Of a stretch of DNA of 64,000 nucleotides, positions 17,879 through 25,283 are shown piece after piece. Below the pieces are notes generated by a model. That model did no database searches. It saw only the letters and a program-made list of their open reading frames with translations, and was not told where the DNA came from. The translations under genes were made by a program, and so were the position numbers. Numbering within the stretch: the stretch's first letter is position 1; each line of letters starts with the position of its first letter. This DNA comes from Paenibacillus oryzisoli (lineage in GTDB: Bacteria > Bacillota > Bacilli > Paenibacillales > NBRC-103111), in assembly GCF_001653565.1 (NCBI RefSeq), contig NZ_LYPB01000083.1, forward strand, positions 1 to 64,000, given 5' to 3'.

Positions 17879-18566
17879 ATTACAAGGCATAGAATCTGGC
17901 TATGGCGAAAGCATGGTCATCCGTAACGTCAACCTCGAAGTAAGACCTGGTCAAATCGTTTGCCTAATGGGCCGCAACGGGGTTGGGAAATCAACTCTAA
18001 TGAAGAGTATTATGGGGCTCATTAAACCTCGTTCCGGTTCCATCCACTACATGGACGCAGATCTCACTTCATCTTCACCAGATCGCCGCGCCAAGTCGGG
18101 GATTGGCTATGTACCGCAAGGCAGGGAAATATTTCCCCAGCTCACTGTCGAGGAAAACCTTTTACTAGGCTTAGAAGCTTCATCCGATCGCCGCAAGAAA
18201 CTACCAGACACGATCTTCGATACGTTTCCTGTCCTACGTCAAATGCTCCACCGTAAAGGTGGAGACCTCAGTGGCGGTCAGCAGCAGCAATTAGCCATCG
18301 CAAGGGCATTGGCCCCTGGACCCCAACTGTTGCTTCTAGATGAACCTATGGAGGGGATTCAGCCATCTATCGTCATGGAGATTGAGGCCATCATTGAAAC
18401 GATTAAACGCAATCGAGAGATTGCCGTTCTTCTAGTAGAGCAAAGCTTAGAATTTGCTACAAGCATCGCTGATTACTACTATGTACTCGACCGCGGCACA
18501 ATTGCAGCGGAAGGAAAAGATGCGCTTCTGAGCGAAGACCTCGTCCGTAAACATTTGACGGTATGA
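17871..18566 (+). CDS. urtE: Urea ABC transporter ATPase UrtE
   Basis: LivF-type ATPase of 231 residues. Walker A is GRNGVGKST, followed by PQGREIFPQLTVEENL, signature LSGGQQQQLAIARA and Walker B LLLLDEPMEGIQPS. The GTG at 17871 follows GGAAGGAGAG with 9-base spacing; a TTG at 17862 is too close to the site. It overlaps the end of urtD by 8 bases, so translation is coupled. Confidence 0.94.
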   Translation: MLKLQGIESGYGESMVIRNVNLEVRPGQIVCLMGRNGVGKSTLMKSIMGLIKPRSGSIHYMDADLTSSSPDRRAKSGIGYVPQGREIFPQLTVEENLLLGLEASSDRRKKLPDTIFDTFPVLRQMLHRKGGDLSGGQQQQLAIARALAPGPQLLLLDEPMEGIQPSIVMEIEAIIETIKRNREIAVLLVEQSLEFATSIADYYYVLDRGTIAAEGKDALLSEDLVRKHLTV

Positions 18567-18595
18567 TCGAACGCCTTCTTATCCTCCTAATCGAA

Positions 18596-18652
18596 TGAAG
18601 CTGACTTCCTTGACCTAAGAACAAAGGTTCAAGTAAGAATCAGCTTCTTTCT
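18596..18652 (+). terminator. Terminator of urtABCDE
   Basis: A long imperfect stem starts GAAGCTGA and closes with TCAGCTTC, followed by TTTCTT. It lies 30 bases after the urtE stop codon. Confidence 0.65.
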
Positions 18653-18783
18653 TCTGTTTGAAAAAAAAGTTAAAACTGGACGTCACAAAATGGATAGGAT
18701 AACATGTCATATAGATAGGATCGATTATTGCGGGAAGGCATATCGAGCACCTAGCCTTTTAAAGGAAAAGGAGGGGAACCTGT

Positions 18784-19473
18784 ATGTCCAAAATATTAAT
18801 CATCGAAGACGACTTAAGTATCGGTGAAATGATGTCTATTTACTTATACGAAGATGGCTATGAAGTGAAACGAGCAGAGAACGGCCGACAAGGCGAGGTC
18901 TTATTCCGGGATTTTCAACCTGATATGATTATTCTTGATCTTATGCTGCCTGATATGGACGGCATCCAACTATGCACAACCATTCGTCAAACTTCCACCA
19001 TACCCATCTTGATGGTATCTGCCAAGAACGAAGTTTCGGATCGTGTGAAGGGCCTTCAGACAGGCGCAGATGATTATTTGTGCAAACCCTTTTCGATGAG
19101 AGAGCTATCAGCCAGAATACAAGCCTTGCTTCGACGTTCCAACGCCTACCCACCACTGGTCCCACCGCCATCCGATGCGCTTAATCCAGAAGGGATTCAC
19201 TTAGATTTAGACAAGCGTTGTCTATATGTAAGCGGCAAGAGTATCGAGACAACCTTCTCTGAATACGAAATCATGAAGCTATTCTGGCAAAATCAAGGCA
19301 GGGTTTACAGTCGAGAAGAATTGTTAAATCGTGTTCGGGGTTTTGATTCCCAAGTAACAGAGCGTGCAATCGATGTACATATCGCCAACCTTCGCAAGAA
19401 AATCGAGGATGATCCCAAAGAACCCAAGCACGTTAAGACCGTGTGGGGTGTCGGTTATAAATTTCTACTGTGA
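18784..19473 (+). CDS. OmpR/PhoB-family response regulator (orphan)
   Basis: Two-domain transcription factor of 229 residues. The receiver domain has the acidic pair EDD near residue 8, phospho-acceptor Asp in LDLMLPDMDG near 52, Ser/Thr in VSAKNE and Lys in KPF near 101. The C-terminal winged helix follows a Pro-rich linker. GGAGGGG precedes the ATG. No histidine kinase gene is adjacent, so the partner is elsewhere or unknown. It directly follows the urea transporter terminator and is followed by its own terminator. Confidence 0.93.
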   Translation: MSKILIIEDDLSIGEMMSIYLYEDGYEVKRAENGRQGEVLFRDFQPDMIILDLMLPDMDGIQLCTTIRQTSTIPILMVSAKNEVSDRVKGLQTGADDYLCKPFSMRELSARIQALLRRSNAYPPLVPPPSDALNPEGIHLDLDKRCLYVSGKSIETTFSEYEIMKLFWQNQGRVYSREELLNRVRGFDSQVTERAIDVHIANLRKKIEDDPKEPKHVKTVWGVGYKFLL

Positions 19474-19474
19474 T

Positions 19475-19499
19475 AAAGCTCCTTCGGGAGCTTTTTTTG
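19475..19499 (+). terminator. Terminator of the response regulator gene
   Basis: AAAGCTCC, TTCG loop, GGAGCTTTTTTT: a compact tetraloop hairpin with a T run immediately after the stop codon. Confidence 0.85.
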
Positions 19500-19641
19500 T
19501 TTTGCAAAAATGCCCACAAAATTCGTCACCAAATAGGCAGAAGCACAATATGATGATTATGGAAAATGACCTTTTGGATCGTTACATCACATTACATGAA
19601 GGAAGCTTTCGTATGGAAAGCTCAAGGAGGAAATTATCATT

Positions 19642-20094
19642 ATGTTGAATAACCCTTACAAAATAGGTAATCAAGCAATGCCGCAAATGCAATATGGCAC
19701 TCCCTATCCGGCTTACCCTGTTCCAACTGCAATTACGAATAAGATTGTTCCCCAAACGCCAGCCGGATCTGTCCTCACACCCCCAGGAAGTGGATTACAA
19801 ACAGGCGTGAATATACCGGGAATGCCAGCACTCGAAGAATCCTATATCGAAAATATTCTTCGTTTGAACCTTGGTAAAATGGCAACCATCTACATGACAT
19901 ATGAAAACAACTCTGAGTGGAACGCCAAAATTTTCAAAGGAAGATTAGAAGCTGCAGGCCGTGATCATATTATTATCAGCGATCCTGTTACCGGCATGCG
20001 TTTCCTTCTACTTATGGTGAACTTGGATTACATTACATTTGATGAAGAACTTAATTATACCTACCCCTTCCGAGGCGGAGCAATCTCTAGATAA
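19642..20094 (+). CDS. gerQ: Spore coat protein GerQ
   Basis: Spore coat protein needed for localisation of the cortex hydrolase CwlJ and cross-linked by transglutaminase Tgl in Bacillus. The N-terminal 60 residues are Pro/Tyr/Gln-rich and low in complexity; the C-terminal domain has the conserved ESYIENILRLNLGKMATIY and AAGRDHIIISDPVTG. Length 150 is close to known GerQ. The ATG follows AAGGAGGAAA. No cwlJ is adjacent here. Expression in the mother cell is expected from the family. Confidence 0.92.
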   Translation: MLNNPYKIGNQAMPQMQYGTPYPAYPVPTAITNKIVPQTPAGSVLTPPGSGLQTGVNIPGMPALEESYIENILRLNLGKMATIYMTYENNSEWNAKIFKGRLEAAGRDHIIISDPVTGMRFLLLMVNLDYITFDEELNYTYPFRGGAISR

Positions 20095-20111
20095 TGACTG
20101 AATTGCAAACA

Positions 20112-20146
20112 AAAACCCGTTGCTCTGATAGAGCAGCGGTTTTTTT
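20112..20146 (+). terminator. Terminator of gerQ
   Basis: AACCCGTTGCTC pairs with GAGCAGCGGTTT across a 5-base loop and runs into TTTTTTT. Confidence 0.8.
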
Positions 20147-20148
20147 GT

Positions 20149-20448
20149 TTAAGAATACTTAATGGGCGAGAAATGCCACATGTGCAATTTTGAGATGCCG
20201 CCTTTGATCCATTGCTCCCAGTCGCCATACTGCCCATCTCGTAATCGCTCAATATTCAATCGTTCCTCCTTCATGCTCAGATAGTCTTCATACGTTACAT
20301 CATGCCAAATTTCTACATAAAGTCCTTCTTGATCAGTTCCCTCCAACAGCTCCAAACGCCCTTCCCGTAGCTGTTGGCTTTGCATATAGATGAGAAAAGA
20401 AGCTCGAAATTCAGATTTTATGGCATACTCTACAAAAACTTTAGACAT
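20149..20448 (-). CDS. Hypothetical 99-residue protein
   Basis: Not recognised. The ATG at 20448 follows GAAGGAGATC; the frame is open further upstream without a site. The sequence MSKVFVEYAIKSEFRASFL with several aromatic residues and a C-terminal WEQWIKGGISKLHMWHF suggests a small alpha/beta domain, perhaps ferredoxin-like, but no catalytic motif is seen. It stands alone between gerQ (convergent) and the divergent yfhP-like gene. Confidence 0.68.
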   Translation of the reverse strand: MSKVFVEYAIKSEFRASFLIYMQSQQLREGRLELLEGTDQEGLYVEIWHDVTYEDYLSMKEERLNIERLRDGQYGDWEQWIKGGISKLHMWHFSPIKYS

Positions 20449-20573
20449 TTTTAGATCTCCTTCTGATTTATTTTTTGCTCTAAAATGGTAAACTAAGAGT
20501 AAGTTGTAAATTTGACCCCTCAGCTCAGATACAGAACAAACCATGTGTACAGAACACTTAGGAGGATAACCAG

Positions 20574-21557
20574 TTGGATACAGGCACTCATCTTGTCATT
20601 GGCTTAGGATTAGCAGGGCTTTCACAAATTGATCCTAGCATTTCCGCAAATACTGCTGCAACAACTGCTGTTTTCATTGGAACTGTCGTCGGCTCTCAAA
20701 TTCCCGATATTGACGGACTGCTGCGATTCAAGGGCAATGCCCTTTATATTCGCAATCATCGCGGTCGCTCACATTCTTTGCCTGCCCTCCCCTTATGGAC
20801 GTTGTTGATCACTGGTGCACTTGCGCCGTTTTTCCATGGCATATCCTTCCTTCATCTCGCGATGTGGATCGGTATCGCGGTTTGTGTTCATGTGTTCACT
20901 GACTGTTTCAACACGTATGGTACGCAGGCCATTCGACCCTTTTCGCAAAAATGGGTATCCTGGAACATCATTCACATCTTCGACCCATTCATATTCACAA
21001 GTCACATCGCCGCGATCTTCATGTGGTCCTTTGATCTAGCGAAACCGCAGCTAATTTTCCCAACCTTATACGGCTTACTTGCGCTGTATTACATCTGGCG
21101 GACGCTTGACCATGCTATCATTGAAAAAGGTCTCTATCGTAAAGATGCCACTTACCAACCGGGTGATAAATATACCCTTATTGTAACATTCAATCTCTAT
21201 GTCTGGAATGTAGTGAAAGAGCGCGCAGACGGGGCCTACCAGCTAGGCGAGCTCAAAAACGGCAAGCTGAAATGGCTGGACACCGTCACCAGCTCTAACC
21301 ATCCTGCCGTCGAGATTTCCAAGCAGCACGAAGACATCCAAGCTTTGCTCTATTTCTCTTCTTTCACTTGTGCTGAAGTCAAAGAGCATCGGTGGGGCTA
21401 TGAAGTGAGGTGGGCAGATGTCCGTTATCGCCATCGCAAACAGTTCCCGTTCGTCGGCGTCATTCGCATGGATCGTAATTTCCAAACGCTTGATTCATAT
21501 GTGGGCTGGGTGAACGATACGAAGCTTGAGAAGAAACTGAAAGTTGATCTGTATTGA
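20574..21557 (+). CDS. YfhP-like membrane-bound metal-dependent hydrolase (DUF457 type)
   Basis: Product of 327 residues, the same length as Bacillus subtilis YfhP. It starts MDTGTHLVIGLGLAGL and carries the metal-binding motif set GSQIPDIDG, NHRGRSHS and HVFTDCFNTYGT within four or five hydrophobic helices, followed by a soluble C-terminal domain. The TTG start has AGGAGG 8 bases upstream. In B. subtilis yfhP is described as a regulator of neighbouring genes; the biochemical substrate is unknown. Single-gene unit with its own terminator. Confidence 0.88.
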   Translation: MDTGTHLVIGLGLAGLSQIDPSISANTAATTAVFIGTVVGSQIPDIDGLLRFKGNALYIRNHRGRSHSLPALPLWTLLITGALAPFFHGISFLHLAMWIGIAVCVHVFTDCFNTYGTQAIRPFSQKWVSWNIIHIFDPFIFTSHIAAIFMWSFDLAKPQLIFPTLYGLLALYYIWRTLDHAIIEKGLYRKDATYQPGDKYTLIVTFNLYVWNVVKERADGAYQLGELKNGKLKWLDTVTSSNHPAVEISKQHEDIQALLYFSSFTCAEVKEHRWGYEVRWADVRYRHRKQFPFVGVIRMDRNFQTLDSYVGWVNDTKLEKKLKVDLY

Positions 21558-21579
21558 TAATCTTTGCGGTTTTGAAATT

Positions 21580-21607
21580 GGCCCTTGCTTAGCTGCAAGG
21601 GCCTTTA
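21580..21607 (+). terminator. Terminator of the yfhP-like gene
   Basis: GGCCCTTGC and GCAAGGGCC form a perfect 9-bp stem with a 6-base loop, followed by TTT. Confidence 0.75.
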
Positions 21608-21644
21608 TACTATGCTTGGCGTCACGCTCACCTGGCTGAACGCA

Positions 21645-21683
21645 CCAAAACCCAGGAGCTATTTAGGCTCCTGGGCTTTCTTA
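21645..21683 (-). terminator. Bidirectional terminator after the first SASP gene
   Basis: A perfect 9-bp stem CCCAGGAGC / GCTCCTGGG with a 7-base loop. On the minus strand it is followed by TTTTGG; on the plus strand by CTTTCTT. It sits 40 bases beyond the SASP stop. Confidence 0.8.
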
Positions 21684-21724
21684 TTACATAATTCGGGTAT
21701 GCTAGTACGAAGACTAGTTTCTAA

Positions 21725-21958
21725 TTAACGGAAATTAGAACCAGATTGCCCCGCTAGCGTTTGCTCGGCGATTTGCACCAACCGGCGAGTAATTGCTCCA
21801 CCGATAGACCCAGTGTCGCGAGTTGCCATGTTTCCATAGTAACCATCTTGAGGAATTTGAATGCCCAGCTCTTGAGCTACCTCATATTTCAATTGATCTA
21901 GAGCTTGAGAGGATTGAGGAACGACTAGAGAGTTGCTGTTGTTGTTACGAGATGCCAT
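21725..21958 (-). CDS. Small acid-soluble spore protein, alpha/beta type
   Basis: DNA-coating protein of the dormant spore, 77 residues. The GPR protease site is in KYEVAQELGI near residue 25 and the second conserved block is GSIGGAITRRLVQIAE. It protects DNA from UV and heat and is degraded on germination. GAAAGGAG precedes the ATG. A sigma-G-like promoter lies upstream at 22018-22047. A paralogue of very similar sequence is at 28426. Confidence 0.97.
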   Translation of the reverse strand: MASRNNNSNSLVVPQSSQALDQLKYEVAQELGIQIPQDGYYGNMATRDTGSIGGAITRRLVQIAEQTLAGQSGSNFR

Positions 21959-22017
21959 CAGGATCGAACTCCTTTCAGTCAGCTATAATCTTTGATGTAT
22001 TTGCAAGCTTGCAAAGA

Positions 22018-22047
22018 TAGTATGTGGAGGAAATGAATTTATATGCA
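22018..22047 (-). promoter_or_regulatory. Sigma-G-type promoter of the first SASP gene
   Basis: On the minus strand TGCATA (22047-22042) and CATACTA (22024-22018) are 17 bases apart, matching the forespore sigma-G consensus. The position is about 60 bases upstream of the ATG. Confidence 0.8.
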
Positions 22048-22109
22048 CAGCGCTCAAAAAAGTTTAATATAAGAAGATGTCATGAACTTCAAGAAAGTAG
22101 GTCGCTTAT

Positions 22110-22295
22110 ATGAGTAAACCGCTTGCACTCCTATTCGCAGTTGTTGGAACGCTGCTGCTCGCTAGTATTTCCCTATTCATTGCTCTGCGCGAGCCTTGGA
22201 TGGTACTCCTCTTTACCTTCATTTCGTTAGGCTTTATCGGTTACGGTTTCGCAATGAAAGCCAAGATGCGTCGGAAAAACAAGCCTTCCGAATGA
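22110..22295 (+). CDS. Small two-helix membrane protein (YlaF/DUF5325-like)
   Basis: The 61-residue product has two hydrophobic helices (about 5-25 and 29-48) separated by ALREPW, and a basic tail (MKAKMRRKNK). This resembles the YlaF-type small membrane proteins of bacilli, whose function is unknown. The ATG has AAGTAGG upstream. It ends at a strong bidirectional terminator shared with trpS. Confidence 0.78.
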   Translation: MSKPLALLFAVVGTLLLASISLFIALREPWMVLLFTFISLGFIGYGFAMKAKMRRKNKPSE

Positions 22296-22297
22296 AC

Positions 22298-22337
22298 AAA
22301 AAGCTCAAATCCCCAATCATTGGGATTTGAGCTTTTT
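22298..22337. terminator. Bidirectional terminator between the small membrane protein gene and trpS
   Basis: A 16-base arm AAAAAGCTCAAATCCC pairs perfectly with its complement at 22322-22337, giving T runs on both strands. Confidence 0.88.
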
Positions 22338-22355
22338 GTATGTGTACCGCTATGC

Positions 22356-23339
22356 TTAGCGAACAATAAAGCCCATCCGCTTCTTTACTTCGAGCAGCGT
22401 TTGATTCGCCACTTCAGCAGCCTCATCCGCACCCCTTTTCAAAATGTCAAAAATCGCTCCAGAACTGCGAATCTCACGATAACGTTGCTGAATCGGCTCC
22501 AGAACAGAAACAATCTGTTCGGCCAGTTCCTTTTTGAAAGGACCATAACCTTGCCCCTCATATCTAGCCTCGATCTCCGCTAAACTCATCTCCGCAAAGT
22601 GGGAGTAAATCGACATTAAGTTACTGACCTCAGGTTTGTTCTGAGGGTCATACTTCACCTCACGCCCAGAATCCGTAACAGCACGACTTAACTTCTTACG
22701 AATAACATCTGGCTCGTCAAGCATTGCGATGTAACTGCCGGCATTTGGACTGCTTTTGCTCATCTTCTTGGAAGCGTCATCGAGTGACATAATGCGTGCG
22801 CCCACTTCAGGCATATACGGCTGCGGCATGACAAACATGTCACCAAAACGGTTATTAAAACGGTTAGCCAAATCACGCGTGAGCTCCAAATGCTGTTTCT
22901 GATCGTCTCCAACAGGAATAAGATCTGCGTTATATAACAAAATGTCTGCAGCCATTAGTGATGGATACGTAAATAGCCCTGCACCTACGGATTCCTTGCC
23001 ATCTGACTTATCTTTGAATTGTGTCATGCGCTCAAGCTCGCCCATATGCGTCAGCGTCGTCATAATCCAGCCCAGCTCTGCATGGGCGTGAACATGCGAC
23101 TGCAGGAAGACAGAAGCTTTATTCGGGTCAAGACCCGAAGCGATGTATAGCGATGCGATGGATTCGGTTTGTTCCCGTAGCGCGGCTGGGTCCTGCGGTA
23201 CTGTGATCGCATGCATATCGACTACCATGAAATAACAACGATGCAGTTCTTGCAGCTTCACAAAGTTGCGAAGCGCCCCAATATAATTCCCAATCGTCAG
23301 CTGACCGCTGGATTGCATACCTGATAATACACGTTTCAT
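22356..23339 (-). CDS. trpS: Tryptophanyl-tRNA synthetase
   Basis: Class I aminoacyl-tRNA synthetase of 327 residues that charges tRNA-Trp. The HIGH-like motif appears as GNYIGAL near residue 16 and the KMSKS motif is intact as KKMSKSS near 195. The ATG at 23339 follows GGAGG at good spacing; the frame is open 36 codons further upstream, but that stretch is the T-box leader. Control is by a tryptophan T-box riboswitch directly upstream. Confidence 0.97.
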   Translation of the reverse strand: MKRVLSGMQSSGQLTIGNYIGALRNFVKLQELHRCYFMVVDMHAITVPQDPAALREQTESIASLYIASGLDPNKASVFLQSHVHAHAELGWIMTTLTHMGELERMTQFKDKSDGKESVGAGLFTYPSLMAADILLYNADLIPVGDDQKQHLELTRDLANRFNNRFGDMFVMPQPYMPEVGARIMSLDDASKKMSKSSPNAGSYIAMLDEPDVIRKKLSRAVTDSGREVKYDPQNKPEVSNLMSIYSHFAEMSLAEIEARYEGQGYGPFKKELAEQIVSVLEPIQQRYREIRSSGAIFDILKRGADEAAEVANQTLLEVKKRMGFIVR

Positions 23340-23371
23340 TCGAAAAACCTCCAATTCGTATAAGTAAAAAA

Positions 23372-23670
23372 AGACAACAAAAAGGCCTCCCTCCGCAAGG
23401 GACGAGAGACCGTGGTACCACCCTAATTTGTCTACTTGCCTAACCATAAGTTAAGCGCATTGTAAACCTTCAGGCTCTGATAACGGAGAGCTACCGTTTA
23501 GCGTAATTAACTGTGGTTGCAGTCCGGCCTAGGTTCCGGTGATTGGACACAGTGTTCAGCCTCAAGCTCAAGGATCCATTCGGTTTGCTTGTTTCACCGG
23601 TTCGCACCAACCACCGGCTCTCTGAGAAACGGGAGACAAACGTACTTGTTCCTATCATCGCAATTGATTT
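23372..23670 (-). ncRNA. T-box riboswitch, tryptophan-specific, of trpS
   Basis: The leader of trpS shows the T-box AGGGTGGTACCACGG (23424-23410 on the minus strand), the Stem I features AGAGAGCCGGTGG and GAACCGGTGAAA, and a terminator hairpin ending in TTTTT near 23379. A TGG triplet in GAATGGATCC on the 3' side of Stem I fits a Trp specifier codon. Uncharged tRNA-Trp would favour the antiterminator and switch trpS on. Confidence 0.92.
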
Positions 23671-23676
23671 CCTATT

Positions 23677-23704
23677 ATTATACACCCTTAAGTATCAATG
23701 TCAA
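23677..23704 (-). promoter_or_regulatory. Promoter of the T-box/trpS unit
   Basis: On the minus strand TTGACA (23704-23699) and TATAAT (23682-23677) are separated by 16 bases. Both hexamers are perfect consensus. Transcription would start near 23670. Confidence 0.85.
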
Positions 23705-23785
23705 TCAAGGACATTGTCCTAGATAGCCCAGCATGTACATAGGATAGTTACATACCAATTCCTTCGGCAAAGGGGTGTCATAGCA

Positions 23786-24931
23786 TTGTCCTCGACTTTA
23801 TACCGGTGGAGCCTTCCCGTCTCCACGGTGATTTGCATGTTACTCTTGTTTCTAATCGTTACAACAAGACAACTCCCCCCTATGGGGATGGTCATGGAAC
23901 CTATCAGCCATATTTTCATGGCTTTCATGGACATCTTCTTAGATGCGCTTCCATTCATGATTCTCGGCGTACTGTTATCAACAATCGTTGAGAACTTCAT
24001 TCCTGAAGGGGTTATTGCGCGACTGACTCCCAAACACCCGCTCGGTGGCGTCTTATTCGCCTGTGTGCTGGGAATTATGTTCCCTCTCTGTGAGTGCGGT
24101 ATGATTCCTTTCGTTCGCAGGCTGATGCGCAAAGGTATGCCCGTCTACATCGCAGTCATTTTCATCCTAGTGGGGCCTATCCTTAATCCTATCGTCTTTG
24201 CTTCGACGTGGATGGCTTTCCGCGGCAACCCAGCCATGGCTTATTCTCGTATGGGTCTCACCTTCATCGTTGCGCTAGTCATCGGCTTCTTGCTCACCCG
24301 TTTCCTCAAAAGCAACCCCTTGCGGCATCCGATTGAGCCTGCAACAGCCAATTTAACACATGGCCATAAACACGCGCATGGAAGTCAACACATCGAAACG
24401 CATGATCATCATCACAACCACGATCACAAGCTCGATCATAGTCATGATCATGATCATGGCCATACTCATACGCATGATCATCATGGACATGACCATCATG
24501 GTCACAATCACGTCCACGGAGGCAGCAGGCTCATGACCATGGTCAGCCATGGCTCCTCCGAGTTGTTCGAGATGAGCAAGTATTTGATGCTAGGCGCCCT
24601 GTTGACCGCATTGATACAGACATTCGTGGCACAGGACAGCCTGAGCGCCATCGGCCAAGGCGCCTTCGTCTCCCATGTATTCATGATGGGCTTCGCCTAC
24701 CTGCTCTCACTATGCTCAACCACAGATGCCTTCGTCGCAGTCTCCTTCGCCAAGTCATTCTCACCTGGCTCTCTGCTCGCCTTCCTAGTATTCGGCCCCA
24801 TGATCGATGTAAAGAGCACACTGATGATGCTATCTATCTTTAAAGCACGATTTGTATTAACGCTTTCCATTGCTGTTGCGATAATAGTTCTGAGCGGCTC
24901 GCTTCTGTTTATGCACTTTTTTCTGGCTTAA
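23786..24931 (+). CDS. Permease of the DUF318/UPF0718 family with a long His-rich loop
   Basis: Eight or so membrane helices in two halves, each with the family motif: PLCECGMIP near residue 106 and the matching LCSTTDAFV near 315. The central loop (about residues 190-245) contains more than 25 His mixed with Asp, a likely metal-binding segment. Relatives include YcgR and the arsenical exporter ArsP. The His content argues for Zn, Ni or Co handling, but this is inferred. The TTG start has AAGGGGTG upstream. The common YcgQ partner gene is absent. Confidence 0.84.
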   Translation: MSSTLYRWSLPVSTVICMLLLFLIVTTRQLPPMGMVMEPISHIFMAFMDIFLDALPFMILGVLLSTIVENFIPEGVIARLTPKHPLGGVLFACVLGIMFPLCECGMIPFVRRLMRKGMPVYIAVIFILVGPILNPIVFASTWMAFRGNPAMAYSRMGLTFIVALVIGFLLTRFLKSNPLRHPIEPATANLTHGHKHAHGSQHIETHDHHHNHDHKLDHSHDHDHGHTHTHDHHGHDHHGHNHVHGGSRLMTMVSHGSSELFEMSKYLMLGALLTALIQTFVAQDSLSAIGQGAFVSHVFMMGFAYLLSLCSTTDAFVAVSFAKSFSPGSLLAFLVFGPMIDVKSTLMMLSIFKARFVLTLSIAVAIIVLSGSLLFMHFFLA

Positions 24932-24963
24932 ACGGTGTTGATAGTCTTGGAATGAATTCTATG

Positions 24964-25203
24964 GCCACTATCCCTTTCGCTCAGGTTGTTGTCTCCAACG
25001 TGCTAAACTGAGCTTAGGGGATAGTGATGATAGGGTAACTCATCAGGAAACGATACCTCTCCCTCACCGCTTCTTTCTCCCCACCTACTGAACTGAGCTT
25101 AGGGGATAGTGATGATAGGGTACTCATCAGGAAACGATACCTTTCCCTCACCGCTTATCTCCCCCCACCTACTGAACTGAGCTTAGGGGATAGTGATGAT
25201 AGG
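24964..25203. repeat. Palindrome and 85-bp tandem repeats of the CTGAGC/GGGATAGTG family (locus B)
   Basis: A minus-orientation copy (24964-24985) faces a plus-orientation copy (25008-25028) across 22 bases. Two further plus copies follow at 25093 and 25177 as part of a tandem repeat of 84-85 bp (starts 25006, 25091, 25175; about 2.3 units). The units differ by a few substitutions and one or two indels. Each core reads CTGAGCTTAGGGGATAGTG except the inverted one, CTGAGCGAAAGGGATAGTG. Confidence 0.85.
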
Positions 25204-25235
25204 AAATCTTTTTTAATTGTAGCCTGTATTTGCAC

Positions 25236-25270
25236 AAAAAGCCCTACCCGAACAAGTCGGATAGGGCTTT
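25236..25270 (-). terminator. Terminator of ilvD
   Basis: AAAGCCCTA..CCGA pairs with TCGG..TAGGGCTTT and continues into TTTTTG on the minus strand, starting 14 bases past the ilvD stop. Confidence 0.85.
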
Positions 25271-25283
25271 ATCTTATGACCAA

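Larger units (their letters stand above)
24932..25283. other. Intergenic repeat region between the permease gene and ilvD
   Basis: About 350 bases without a gene between convergent genes. It contains an inverted pair plus tandem copies of the interspersed CTGAGC/GGGATAGTG motif and then the ilvD terminator. Confidence 0.75.
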
